Of a stretch of 64,000 nucleotides of DNA, positions 1 through 10,364 are shown piece after piece. Positions within the stretch are counted from its first letter, which is position 1; every line of letters starts with the position of its first letter. The translations under genes were made by a program, and so were the position numbers. This DNA is from Talpa occidentalis. Taxonomy: Eukaryota; Chordata; Mammalia; Eulipotyphla; Talpidae. The notes beneath the pieces were generated by a model. That model did no database searches. It saw only the letters and a list, made by a program, of their open reading frames with translations, and was not told where the DNA came from. Location of the stretch: assembly GCF_014898055.3 (NCBI RefSeq), contig NW_023601543.1, positions 12,237,314-12,301,313 on the forward strand, in the 5' to 3' direction.

Positions 1-1357
1 GACTCTTGGAGAAGGTGTGTTTGTTCTGGGCATGACAATACTGAGAAAGACCAAAATGGAATCCATGCACCAATGCCATGACCAGAAATAACTCTCTATG
101 TTAGAAATTAACCAGTGCTGCCTGAGCAGAAGCCCTCATTCTTAATGGTCTGCAAAATGTTCTGTGGCTAAAACACTTGGAGGTAAGTCAGTGATTTGGG
201 GGTTTTTTCCTATTAACTGCCAGGCCTACAAAGTTTTCGTGCAAGCAAAAGAATTTAACTAAATTTCCAAAAATTTGACATTTAAAAATGTTTGGAGTTA
301 TTCCGACACAGATGTTCTGTATCCTGTATTGGGTTGGTGTTCTATGCCAGGCTTCCTGATTAGCAGCTAGAAGACTTACAGACAGTTCAATAAATCAACA
401 CATAGAACTTGAGCTCCTATTCTGAACGTTTATTGTTTATTCACCACTGAGTGCCAGGTACTCAGACCCTGGGAATCTGGAGCGGCCCAAAGATGAGTCA
501 GATACAGTTCCACCCTCAGAAATACGTTGGCCCCATAGAGGAGAGAGACACAGGCACAGATGATGACGGTATAAGACAGAATGAAATTGGGATTTTTAAA
601 ACAGGTCCAAAGTGCGGTGGAGCACAGATGAGACAATTAGATTCAACTGCAGGAATTGGGGGCGCATTCACGGAGGAAATGACATGAAGTGATTCCTAGC
701 AGAGAAGTAGAATTTCAACAGAGGAGATCATTGAAGGCTAAGAAAACAGCATGGGCAAAGCATGGAGGTGTGAAACTGTATGGAATATTTGGGAAGGGTG
801 ATGCCTAAAGGTCTAGGGAGAGAATTGGGAAAACTGAGGTGATCCGGTAGCAGCATACCATGGCCAGTTATAAATTTGACTTAGGAGCCTGAGAAATAAG
901 TCTAAATAACAGAATTTTTAAAAACCTGTAGAGTATCATTTCCTTGGATCCAGGTCCCTTGGGGACAGTATTAGAACCCAAGCTGTTCTCTTTGGGGGTC
1001 CATGATTAAATTAGGAGGCAAGGCAATCATCTATATATCTACACTGGAAAACAGAACAAACTATTTATCAAGGCAGTATGCATGGGCACTGGGGCACCAG
1101 CTGAGGAATAAATGCATGAAAGCACAAGATATATTATTGGTGATTTATTGTTTTTAAGGTCAACTTGGAGCTTTGTATGCCACCCCCGCCCCCACAGTCA
1201 GATGTCACACCCTTCCTAGACAAACACTGCCACAAACCACAAAGAGACTTCACTCAACACTAGTGGTTTGGAAGGAAGGGGACAGAGGAGAAAAGGTTGC
1301 AGGCCAAGGAACAAGCAATTCATTTTTAGGTTGGGGAATGAGAAAATTAACTGATCA

Positions 1358-1670
1358 GGGCCTCCCCGGTGGCGCAGCGGTTGAGCGCTGGGTTGCGAAG
1401 CTGCCCGCGGCCTCTGCGGTGCCGGTTCGATCCCCGGCTGCTCCCCGGCCACCGGAGGAGGGTCCCACATGGCGCGCAGACCTCTCCTGCCGCCCGCTGC
1501 TCCCCTCAGCAGTGTACTTCGGTCCTTCTGCCTGCTCTGCTCCCCGCTCTGGCTCTGGTGAATTCTCTCACCCTCCCGCACTTCTGACTGTACCCAGTGC
1601 ATGTGTAAACAGAACAAACAAACAAATAAATAAATAAACATGCCTCTATTAAAAAAAAAAAAAAAAAAAA
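1358..1670 (+). mobile_element. tRNA-derived SINE, young form with extended CATGCCTCTAT tail
   Basis: Full-length copy starting GGGCCTCCCCGGTGGCGCAG. It has a Pol III A box (TGGCGCAGCGG) and B box (GGTTCGATCCC), a tRNA-unrelated body, an (AAAC/AAAT)n stretch, then CATGCCTCTATT and about 20 A. A perfect 17-bp target duplication AGAAAATTAACTGATCA flanks it at 1341-1357 and 1671-1687, proving insertion by target-primed reverse transcription. Little decay, so it is young. Confidence 0.95.
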
Positions 1671-3194
1671 AGAAAATTAACTGATCATAAACTCCAGGTG
1701 ATTGATTTTTCTCCTGTTTTATCATGAATCAAATACCCGTTCACATTTTGAAAGTAATACCTCATAGTACAGAATGGAATAAGCAGGCAGGCCAAACTCT
1801 GTCTTTGTTTTTGGAAAGGTGTGAGACTAGGAAGTTTTGCTGACCCACATGGAGACTCCCCTAGGGGATAAAACCCCTTCTCATCATATATGAACACATA
1901 GGTGTTTGACACTTCCTGCTGCAGTGGAAATGGATTCAATTCAGATATTTAGTGATGACTCATCCTGAGTGCCAGGTGCTTATACATCCTTATTATTTTG
2001 CCTCATAAGAATTTCAGAGGTTTGAAAGAAAATCCTTGGATGAATTATTGTCACCTCCAATAGACTTCCTTTCTGGACAACATTATGCAAGACCCCATGG
2101 ATGGCCTTAGAGGGGAAGCCCTGGGGACAGTGTGGTTTACCAGAAGTGAACTTCCTTGCTCTCCCTTTGGATCTGGCTGGAGAAGGTTTGCTGCCTTTTA
2201 AAGCAGCATTCTTCCCAGCTCATTTCCATCACCCTACACTACGAGAATCAATGCACCTGTCTTGTATTGGAAAGGAAATAAGTGTCAAAGTGAGAACAAA
2301 ATAACGACAATTGACTCATTCTGAGTTTGTGTGGGACTAGAGTACAATTGTTCTTCCCACTGTGAAGGGGGGAGAGACAGCCACCCAGGGGAAGGAGTGT
2401 TAAGTCGTGGCTTGTGTCCAGATCCACTCCAGCTGTTGTCCCTTTAAATGACCCAAAATAATGCCAAGTGCTTGTTTAGAAGTGAATTTTCTAGAGAAAT
2501 TGCCTTGAAAATAGTGAGAAGAGATCTGCTAGTGAGACCGTGCTAGTTCCCTCCACTGCGCCACCCCCACCACCCACACCTCAAAACTGGATCAGTGTAA
2601 GAGCAAAGGGTCAGGACTCCAGAGGGTTCCATTTTGAATAAGAAGTGATGCCAAGGTTGCAATGACTTTCGGTATTAAAGATCCCGCGCTACTTCTTCAA
2701 GGAGTGTTTGCCCTGACCTCCTTGGCCAGAGTTCACATCTGGTAATTGCATCTGTTGACACTGGCTTCCCTTGTCCTTTCAGCTGCATTACAACATTGCC
2801 TCTCTCGCATCCTGTCTTAAACTGTTGTATCGTGTTGCTATGTGCTATTAAACAGCAATTGCATTTCACCCAGTGGGAAATGCATGTGGAAACCCTTTGG
2901 GAGCAGTGGTGCTATAGAAATGTTAGGTCGACACCATTTTTTCTTTTGTGAGTCAGGAAGTGTAAGAAACAGATCTAAACACTGTTCAGAAAAACCACTC
3001 ATGTGTCCGGCAGAGTAAGCATTAACCATTATGCAAGGCCAGATATGCCAAGGGTCAACAATACCCCTTAGAGTCAGGGGACTGAAAAACTGAAACTAAT
3101 ATTTATAAAAGTCATTTGAGGGGGGAGCCCTATAAATACAATACAACATATAAGGAATTTGGGGATTTTCTGGAAAGGAGGTAGCTTCTGTGTC

Positions 3195-3410
3195 TCTCAG
3201 CAATTTACAAGGTACTTTTTGTATACACAAACACAATTCCCATGGGTAGGTAGGTATGACTTACCCTGTTTTATATCATAGGAAGCTAGGGATTACTGTG
3301 GTGTAGGCATCAGCCTAGGCTTTTACTTCTGGTAAGTGGAGACAACAGCAGAGATAGGAATCCAAGTCTTCTAACTCCAAATTCTTTATTCTTTGCCGCT
3401 CATCTTAGCT
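3195..3410 (-). repeat. MIR remnant, antisense
   Basis: Order CAATTTACAAGGTACTTT, TAGGTAGGTATGACTTACCCTGTTTTATA, TAGGAATCCAAGTCTTCTAACTCC and a final TTCTTTGCCGCTC fits reverse MIR. A T-run at 3554-3573 lies further right and is separate. Confidence 0.5.
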
Positions 3411-3553
3411 CGATGAACTCCGTGGGTATGAGGGGTGGAGCCTGCGTGGATCTGGCATCCCTTCCTACATACATTTTGAATGTTGAGTTACTAGAATTCT
3501 TGGGATTCTGGGAAGCCCAGTTTGTTGGGATTTGTTTTTATCTACTTCTTTTC

Positions 3554-3573
3554 TTTTTTTTTTTTTTTTTTTT
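3554..3573. repeat. Poly(T) run of 20
   Basis: Uninterrupted T run between TTTTC and ACCCTTG. No SINE or L1 body is attached, so I treat it as a homopolymer. Confidence 0.85.
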
Positions 3574-4509
3574 ACCCTTGTGTCCAGCTCTGTCATCATT
3601 GATTTGGGACAAGTGTGCAACTTCCTGGTTGTGTGTGTGCAAGAGAGAGAGTGTAGGGTAAGGTAAAAAGTATCAGGCTTTTCTGCCCTCCTGCCATTAG
3701 GGTTATCTACTTATTTTCTTGATACTTGAAGGTTAGAACCTAAATTTCAAAATGTTAACTGCGTTAAAAAATGGAACCTTTCTAGAATAGACTTCCCTAC
3801 CTTATCTTTGGATTGCGTGATACTGCAGATGGGGAGACTTCACGTTCTCACTTCAGTGTCAAAGACTCTGGCTACTTCTTGCCTTCAGCTTTGTCCCAGA
3901 GGCCTCCAGGTCTCACAGCATGCCCCAAATAAGTACTGTCTAGTTGGCCCATTTTCATTTTCTGGTCACTCCTGTGTTGCTGGATAAATAATGGTATTTT
4001 GCATCTATGAAAGAGGAGTAGATGTTGGAAATGACTCGTTCTACAAAATAAGTAGTTTACTAGTCTGTTGGATTCTGCCTGCTCCAATATAAAGTCCTTG
4101 CTGTTAAATACTGGCTGTGGGCACCATGAGTGTGGAATTAGATAGAGAAAGAACTCACACATGCTATACAAGAAAGACTATAAACAAGTTCATTTCCTGG
4201 GGTACAATGCAAAATAAAGCAAATATTGAGAAAAATGAGACCTGGTGGTGGAAAAGAGAGGTTTCAGAAGAGTAACAATCTTTAAAAGTATTGACTTGAA
4301 CTTGATGTAGTTAACGTGTCTCCTGGCGGATGGCATGATCACAGTGGCTGAATGTTAAGATAAGGAAGGAGTCATTAAAACTTTATTGGCTTCAAGATAG
4401 CTTGAGTTCCATTGGGTTTTGACTTCAAAGATAGGGATTTTCATCCAAGCATGAGTTTATTCCTTGTCCCATTGACTAGCATAATTTCTCCCTATTTGCA
4501 AGGATATTG

Positions 4510-5040
4510 TTAACCCTTTAATTGAGATATAATTTACCCATTATGAATGTACTATATAGTCCAGAGTTTTAATAAACTTATACAGTTGTACAACCATCAC
4601 ACCAATCCAACTGGGAACATTTCCATCCTCCAACAAGTTCCCCCAATGCCTCTTTGTAGTGACTTCTCATCACCAACCCCAGCCCCACTAAACTATTTTC
4701 TTTTTTTTTTTTTTAAAGATTTATTTATTTATTTGTTTGTTTGTTTATACAAGCACTGGGTATAGTCAGAAGCACGGGAGGGTGAGAGAATTCACCAGAG
4801 CCAGAGCGGGGAACAGAGCGCGGCAGGAGAGGTCTGTGCGCCATGTGGGACCCTCCTCCAGTGGCCAGGGAGCAGCCGGGGATCCAACCGGCGCCGCAGA
4901 GGCTGCGGGCAGCTTTGCAACCCAGCGCTCAACTGCTGCGCCACTGGGGAGGCCCTAAACTATTTTCTATCCCTGTAGATTTGCCTTTTGTGAATAGTTC
5001 ATATAAATGGGATTATAGGTCTTTTGTGTTTTCTTAGTGT
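4510..5040 (-). mobile_element. Old L1 3' end (L1M-like), antisense
   Basis: The + strand reads TTGAGATATAATTTACCCATTATGAA, then ACAACCATCACACCAATCC, then ATAGTTCATATAAATGGGATTATAGG, the complement of the common L1M 3' region. It is split by the SINE at 4702 and by a younger L1 tail after 5040. Confidence 0.8.
4702..4955 (-). mobile_element. tRNA-derived SINE, young form with internal deletion
   Basis: Antisense copy flanked by the 13-bp duplication TAAACTATTTTCT at 4689-4701 and 4956-4968. About 43 bp of the body (the AGCAGTGTACTTCGG region) is missing, with short GCAG/GAGC repeats at the deletion edge. It inserted into an old antisense L1 3' end, which resumes directly after it. Confidence 0.93.
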
Positions 5041-5045
5041 AATGT

Positions 5046-5365
5046 TTTTGTTTTGTTTTGGTTTTTTGAGGTGACATTGGTTTACAACATTGCATGTGAT
5101 TTAGAGGTGTAGGATCAACCCCTTCACGTATTGTTACCTCTACATGCCCACCACCAAAGCACCCTTAGTCCTCCACCATAGTCTGTTGTGCTCCCTCCCC
5201 ACTTTGCTCTCACCCCTCCTCCCTCTGGCTCTGGTAGCCTCAGATGTCAAGAGTTTGTTATTGGTTTGACCTTCTCAGACACTTGGTTTAGTTTCACTAT
5301 ATTTCATATATAAGCGACACCATCTGCTATTTGTTTTTCTCCTTCTGACTTATTTTGTTTATAAC
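5046..5365 (-). mobile_element. Younger L1 3' end, antisense, inserted in an older L1
   Basis: TTTTTTGAGGTGACATTGGTTTACAACATTGCATGTG and CCACCACCAAAGCACCC resemble the segments at 30518 and 61975, suggesting one lineage-specific L1 3' UTR family. Boundaries are approximate. The flanks TAATGTTTTT and TAACGTTCTG may be the target duplication. Confidence 0.6.
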
Positions 5366-5870
5366 GTTCTGATAGGTTTTAGTGTGTGTTCATACTTTGT
5401 TCCTTCATGTTGCTGAGTAGTGTTTCAGTGTCTAGACATACCACATTTTGTTTACACACCAGTTGAAGGACATTTGGTTTGTTTCAGTATTTGGACTACT
5501 GTGAATAATGCCCTTAGAAACATCTACATACAAATTTTGGAATGGACACAGGGACATTTATATTCCAACGTAAATACCTGGGTGTGTAATGACTGTAACT
5601 TTTTGAGGAGCTGCTAAACTGTTTTCCAAAGTGCTTGTGCCATTTTGCATTCCGCCCAGCAATGTTTGAGGGTTCTAATTTATCCATGCCCTCATCAGCA
5701 TTTGGTATTGTTCTTTGAGTGTCTGGGGCGAGTGAGGTAGGATTTCACTGTGGTTTTATGTGCGTTTCCGTAGTGGGTCCTGATGATCAGCATCTTTCCA
5801 TGTGTTTATTGGCAGCTTGTATTTCTTTGATGAAGTGTCTACTCAAATCACTTTGCACGGATATAGTATA
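5365..5870 (-). mobile_element. Old L1 (ORF2 end), antisense continuation
   Basis: The + strand reads like the complement of the L1 ORF2 C-terminal region and upstream: GTTGCTGAGTAGTGTTTCAG, CACACCAGTTGAAGGACATTTGG, AACTGTTTTCCAAAGTGCTTG, CACCAGCAATG-like GCCCAGCAATG, TCATCAGCATTTGGTATTGT. It contains many substitutions. Confidence 0.75.
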
Positions 5871-6134
5871 GTTTAAATAAAGGGAGAGAAGTGGAAAGAA
5901 TGTGACCACTAAGTTTTTGCACTCCTTTGGTCTATGCATTAATTTTCCTATGTTTTGGTTTGTAGGGTCTTTTGGGGGGGGGTTATTGATTAGTTTTGAA
6001 TAATTAAAGAACTAAAATTGTCTGCAGTAACTCATTGCACTTTACAGAATTTTTGAGGCCACTTCTAAATATTGTAGGACTCCAGTTTCTTTGCTGCAGA
6101 GCAGAGGTAAAGTTACCTAAACTGCTTTGCATGA

Positions 6135-6345
6135 GATGCTACAAAGTGCTTTCACATGTGTCTTCTCACAGATGCCTCACAATTGCTCTACAAGGCACTA
6201 CTTTTATTATCTGCTTTCTACAGGTGAGACCAACTAGGCAAGTGATTTATGCCGTGTAATTAATGACTTGACACATTACTAGAGCTGAGTTTTGACCCCA
6301 TGTCTGGCTCCCAGTTTTTACCCTTTCCATCATAGCAGGCAGCCA
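6135..6345 (-). repeat. MIR remnant, antisense
   Basis: Contains the reverse MIR order: TTCACATGTGTCTTCTCACAGATGCCTCAC, then ACTTTTATTATCTGCTTTCTACAGG, then AGAGCTGAGTTTTGACCCC and a final GTCTGGCTCCCAG. Heavily decayed. Confidence 0.55.
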
Positions 6346-6789
6346 CAATTTAAGGTTTCGTGTATCAGAACTCCAGAAAGCTCAGACCACCATATTCAGG
6401 ATATTACATGTGGGAATAGCCACTGGACAAAGTTTCAGGAAATGTTTCCTCCATTACCTGATTGAATGACTTTGCCCATTTTTTCCCTTGGCCCAGATGT
6501 CTGGGTCTCTGTATTAAGGACAACCTGATTGTGATCTGGAAACAATGAGGACTTAGAACATCTGTGGAGAGAAGGAAATCTAATAGATGAGATGGCATAT
6601 TCTGATTAGAGGTTATTTTAGGAACAAATCAGTTTACACAAAACAAACCAAACAATGTTTAATGGACTAAATGCCAAGTTGTGGGGTAAAAAATTTTTTA
6701 ATTAAATGGAGAAATAAGAATACTAATGTTTATTTGTGGTGAAATTATTTTTTTAATTTATTATATTCAGTGGTACCTAAGCTTTTTCT

Positions 6790-7925
6790 TTGTTGTTGTT
6801 AAGATATATTTATTGACATAATGTTGACTTACAATACAGTATATGTCTTAGGGGTATAGGTGTACACTTCTAAAAATGTATGTTATTTCATCACACCCAC
6901 CACCGAAGGTCCAGTAATCCTCCATTGCTCCCATCCTCCCTCTGATAGCCTTCATCATAGTCCATTGCACTCTTCTCCATCTTGTTTTCAACCTCCCCCT
7001 TACTCTTCTCCTTCCCTCCCTTCCTGGATGCTTCAGGTCTTTAGTCAGCCTTCAAGGTTTGACTTTGTCCTTTTGCTTGATTTTGTTATATTCTACATAT
7101 AAGTGAAACCATCTTTCTCCTTCTGACTGATTTCACTTAGCATAATCCCTTACAGCTCCATCCATATTGCTGCAAATGGCATGAGTTTATCCTTTTTGGT
7201 CACTGAGTAGTGTTCCATTATGTATATACACCACATCTTCTAGGATCAATCACCTGTTTTGGGACACTTAGGTTGTTTCCATAACTTGGCCATTGAAATA
7301 GTGCTCCAGTAAACATAGGCATGCAAGTTTCCTTTTGAATTACTTATTTTGTTGTTTCTGTAGTTACCTAGGAGTGGAATTGCTGGGTCATGTAGCAAAT
7401 CCATTTTCAGTGTTTTACAGAATCTCCATACAGCTTTCCATGGGGGCTGGACCCATCTGCATTCCCACCAACAGTTTAAGAGGGTTCCTTTTTCTCCACA
7501 TCATCACCAGTACTTGTTCCTTTTGTTGTTTTTTTTTTTTAAAGATTTATTTATTTATTTGTTTGTTTGTTTGTTTATACAAGCACTGGGTACAGTCAGA
7601 AGCGCAGGAGGGTGAGGGAATTCACCAGAGCCAGAGTGGGGAGCAGAGCAGGCAGAAGGACCGAAGTACACTGCTGAGGGGAGCAGCGGGCGGCAGGAGA
7701 GGTCTGCGCGCCATGCGGGTCCCTCCTCCGGTGGCTGGGGAGCAGCCGGGGATTGAACCGGTGCTGCAGAGACTGCGGGCACCCTCACAACCCAGCGCTC
7801 AACCGCTGCGCCACCGGGGAGGCCCCCTTTTGGTTTTTTTAATAGAGGCCATTCTCACAGGTGTGAGGTCATATCTTATTGTGGTTTTGATCCACATTTC
7901 CCTGATGATAAATCATGATGTACAT
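6790..7925 (-). mobile_element. L1 3' portion, antisense (interrupted by the SINE at 7534)
   Basis: The left part is a lineage-type L1 3' UTR (AAGATATATTTATTGACATAATG, CACCCACCACCGAAGGTCC). The right part is the complement of the ORF2 C-terminus (GCTGCAAATGGCATGAGTTTATCC, GAGTAGTGTTCCATTATGTATATACACCAC, AATTGCTGGGTCATGTAGC). The ORF is broken. Confidence 0.85.
7534..7825 (-). mobile_element. tRNA-derived SINE, young form
   Basis: Near full-length antisense copy with a T-rich tail followed by (ATTT/GTTT)n. Flanks share CCTTTTGTTGTTTTT (about 7519-7533) and CCTTTTGGTTTTTTT (from 7826), an imperfect target duplication. It sits inside an antisense L1 and opens a long artificial reading frame through the L1 and SINE on the + strand. 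Confidence 0.9.
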
Positions 7926-8189
7926 TTTTAAGTTTTATTGCAAGAATGAGAAGTAACAGAACTATGTCAGTTAAGTGCATGTTTTTAAGCATTTATCTAT
8001 TTGAGCTCATAAATCACTGAAAGTGCACCAGAATTTCAGTATTTTAATATGTATATGATGACTCCCAAACTGCTTCACAAACTCAGATATAGCATGCACA
8101 CATGTAAAGGCAGGAACGGGCACAGTGCAGGTTTTCTGATCCCATGCAGACCGGGTAAAGGAGGAGTCAGAGTCCTCAGTGGTTTTGCA

Positions 8190-8480
8190 GGTTTTTTATT
8201 GGGGTTCACCAGGCATATGGCAGGCAGGGGTGCTGGCTCGGGGGCTGGGAGGCTGGCAGGCCTCCCAGCCCCCAGCAAGTCTTCACTCTATCTGAGCTCT
8301 CTGGAGTTCGTTCTGCTGCTTCTCGGCTTCTCTTTCGGCTACGGCTTCGGCTTCTACTGCTGCTGCTGGCGTCCCCGTGACGCCGCCCTTAAAAAGCACA
8401 GTCTCAGCCCAGGTGAATCCCATCTACCTATGCCCACACCCTATTCCAGGTGCCCGCCATCAGGCATGCATTCAGGACAA
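8190..8480 (-). pseudogene. Possible retrocopy fragment with an RS-dipeptide coding patch (weak)
   Basis: On the minus strand an open stretch around 8330-8385 encodes Ser-Ser-Ser-Ser followed by alternating Arg-Ser and Arg-Lys, then REAAERTPESSDRVKT. This resembles an SR-rich splicing-factor tail. About 90 nt further on is an AATAAA (about 8196-8201) in the same sense, as at an mRNA 3' end. The segment is GC-rich compared with its AT-rich intronic surroundings. I cannot name a parent gene and see no poly(A) tail or target duplication, so a chance low-complexity patch is a real alternative. It also contains a strong inverted repeat at 8240-8273. Confidence 0.3.
8240..8273. repeat. 13-bp perfect inverted repeat (hairpin potential)
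   Basis: GGGGGCTGGGAGG at 8240-8252 is the exact reverse complement of CCTCCCAGCCCCC at 8261-8273, separated by 8 nt. A further 4-bp arm, TGCT at 8231 and AGCA at 8274, extends the stem with a one-sided bulge. Confidence 0.85.
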
Positions 8481-9189
8481 GGATCCATCATCTATCCTGA
8501 TGGCGGAAGGGAAGAAAAGCCTGATATTTTCTTTACCCTACAACACACATAAGCACATGCTTTGTTAGATGATATGCCTTAGTTGAGCTTAGCAATTTGG
8601 TAATTATTACTGGGGCATGCCAGAAAAATATAAAACACAGTCCCTTTCCCCAAAGAGCTTACAAGTTGTGAAGCAGTCAGTATTGACACATAGAGATCAA
8701 TTAGAAAATAACAGAACAGAAAACCTAACAAACTGCTAAACTGAGCACAAGAGCATTAAGAATTGCAAGAAGGAAGTGATCATTTTAAGCTGAGTGCTGT
8801 GGCCACAACAGCACAGTGCCTCCCCCTCTACCCATCCCTATCTACCTACTTACCTAGCTAGCTAGTTAGCTATCGTGGTCAACATCATCATTTATGTTAA
8901 ACTCTTAAAATTACATAATACAAGTCCTTTGTACAAATTTAGAACTTACAGTTAAGCAAAAATAAATTAATATACTCTTAATCCTACAAGCCAGACATAA
9001 CCACTATTTGGGTACATATTATTGTATTTTGTGTTGCTTTTAAAGCAGTACATGTTAACTGTCTTCCAAAGAGTAAAACAGCTGTCTCCTGAAAAGCAAT
9101 CATCACTTATTTGACCTGGCAGTATATCCCAAAGCTGTTCCACAGAGCTTTTATTGCTGTGATTTCTGTGAATGTTCCTATAACAAGCA

Positions 9190-9780
9190 TCTGAAAAGAT
9201 GCTCAGCATCACTAATCATAAGGGAAATGCAAATAAAAACTACAATGAGATACCACCTCATATCTATTTGGATAGCTGCTATCAAAAAAAAGAAAACAGG
9301 GCCTCCCCGGTGGCGCAGCAGGTTGAGCACAGTGCTGTGAAGCTGTTCTCAGCCTCTGCAGTGTGGGTTCGATTCCGGGCTGGGCAGGGAGATACCCACA
9401 TGGTGCAGCAGACCTCTCCTGTCTTGCCCGCTGCTCCCTTCAGCAGTGTATTTCAGTCAGTCTGCCTGTTCTGTTCCCCGCTCTGTCTCTTGTGAGTCTT
9501 TCACCTTCCACGCCTCTGGCCTGTACCCCAGCTTTTTTTTATACAAGTATAAATAAATAAAATCTTTTTAAAAAAAAAGAAAACAAAAAAGAAAATTCAA
9601 TGAGAATAGGAGATAACAAGAGTGGCCAAAATGTGGAAGTTTCAGTTTTACAAGGTGAAAACTTTCGGAGATTGGTTGTATAACAATGTAAACATACATG
9701 ACACTACTCAACTATGCATTTAAAAATGGCTAAGATGGTAAAAATTTTATATGTATTTTACAATGATTTTAAGTTTTTTT
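9190..9780 (+). mobile_element. Old L1 3' fragment, sense (interrupted by the SINE at 9299)
   Basis: Reads CTGAAAAGATGCTCAGCATCACTAATC, then GGAAATGCAAATAAAAACTACAATGAGATACCACCTCA, a typical L1 segment near the ORF2 end. After the SINE it continues into AAAATGTGGAAG and a decayed 3' region with GGCTAAGATGGTAAAA. Confidence 0.8.
9299..9570 (+). mobile_element. tRNA-derived SINE, mixed (young head, old body) form
   Basis: Head is GGGCCTCCCCGGTGGCGCAG, but the middle reads GGGAGATACCCACATGG and the tail reads CTCTGGCCTGTACCCCAG, both features of the older form. An A-rich target duplication AAAAAAAAGAAAACA occurs at about 9284-9298 and 9571-9585. It interrupts an old + strand L1 3' fragment. Confidence 0.9.
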
Positions 9781-10077
9781 CAAAAGCATTCCATATGTTC
9801 AAATACGTAAACAGTGGATTAATTAAAATTAATTTGTTTACAGCAGGATTTCTCAGCTCCTTAACTATGTTAATATGCATTATGATTCTCTAAGATACGT
9901 AGGGTAACACATTTCCCAATTTATCTGTCCATGGATCTCTTTTTCTTATATATTATGGAACTAGGGATGTAGATTAGGGAATACACCTTAGGAAATATAG
10001 ATATAACAATATTACTATAAAGTGTTGGTGAATTGACATATTTCCAACAGACGTTTTATTTCCAGAAGATACCTGGG

Positions 10078-10346
10078 GGGCCTCCCCTGGTGGTGCAGCA
10101 GTTGAGCGCTGGGCTGCAAAGCTGCCCTCAGCCTCTGCAGCACCGGTTCGATCCCCGGCTGCTGGCGAGGGTCCCACATGGCATGCAGACCTCTCCTGCC
10201 ACACCCTCTGCTCCCCTCAGCAGTGTACTTCTTCAGTCTGCCTGGTCTGCTCCCTGCTCTAGCTCTGTTGAGTTCTCTCACCCTCCCGCGCTTCTGACTG
10301 TACCCAGTATTTGTATAAATAATAATAAAATAAAATTTAAAAAAAA
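10078..10346 (+). mobile_element. tRNA-derived SINE, young form, moderately diverged
   Basis: Flanked by AGAAGATACCTGGG (10064-10077) and AGAAGACAACTGGG (10347-10360), a 14-bp duplication with two mismatches. It lacks the GCTCCCCGGCCACCGGAG segment between the B box and GGTCCCACATGG. Confidence 0.92.
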
Positions 10347-10364
10347 AGAAGACAACTGGGGTGG

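Noticed and set aside
1358..1440. SINE heads with A and B boxes as functional tRNA genes
   Set aside because: The acceptor and anticodon arms are not restored to a cloverleaf by eye, the 3' end runs into the SINE body, and copies occur with target duplications.
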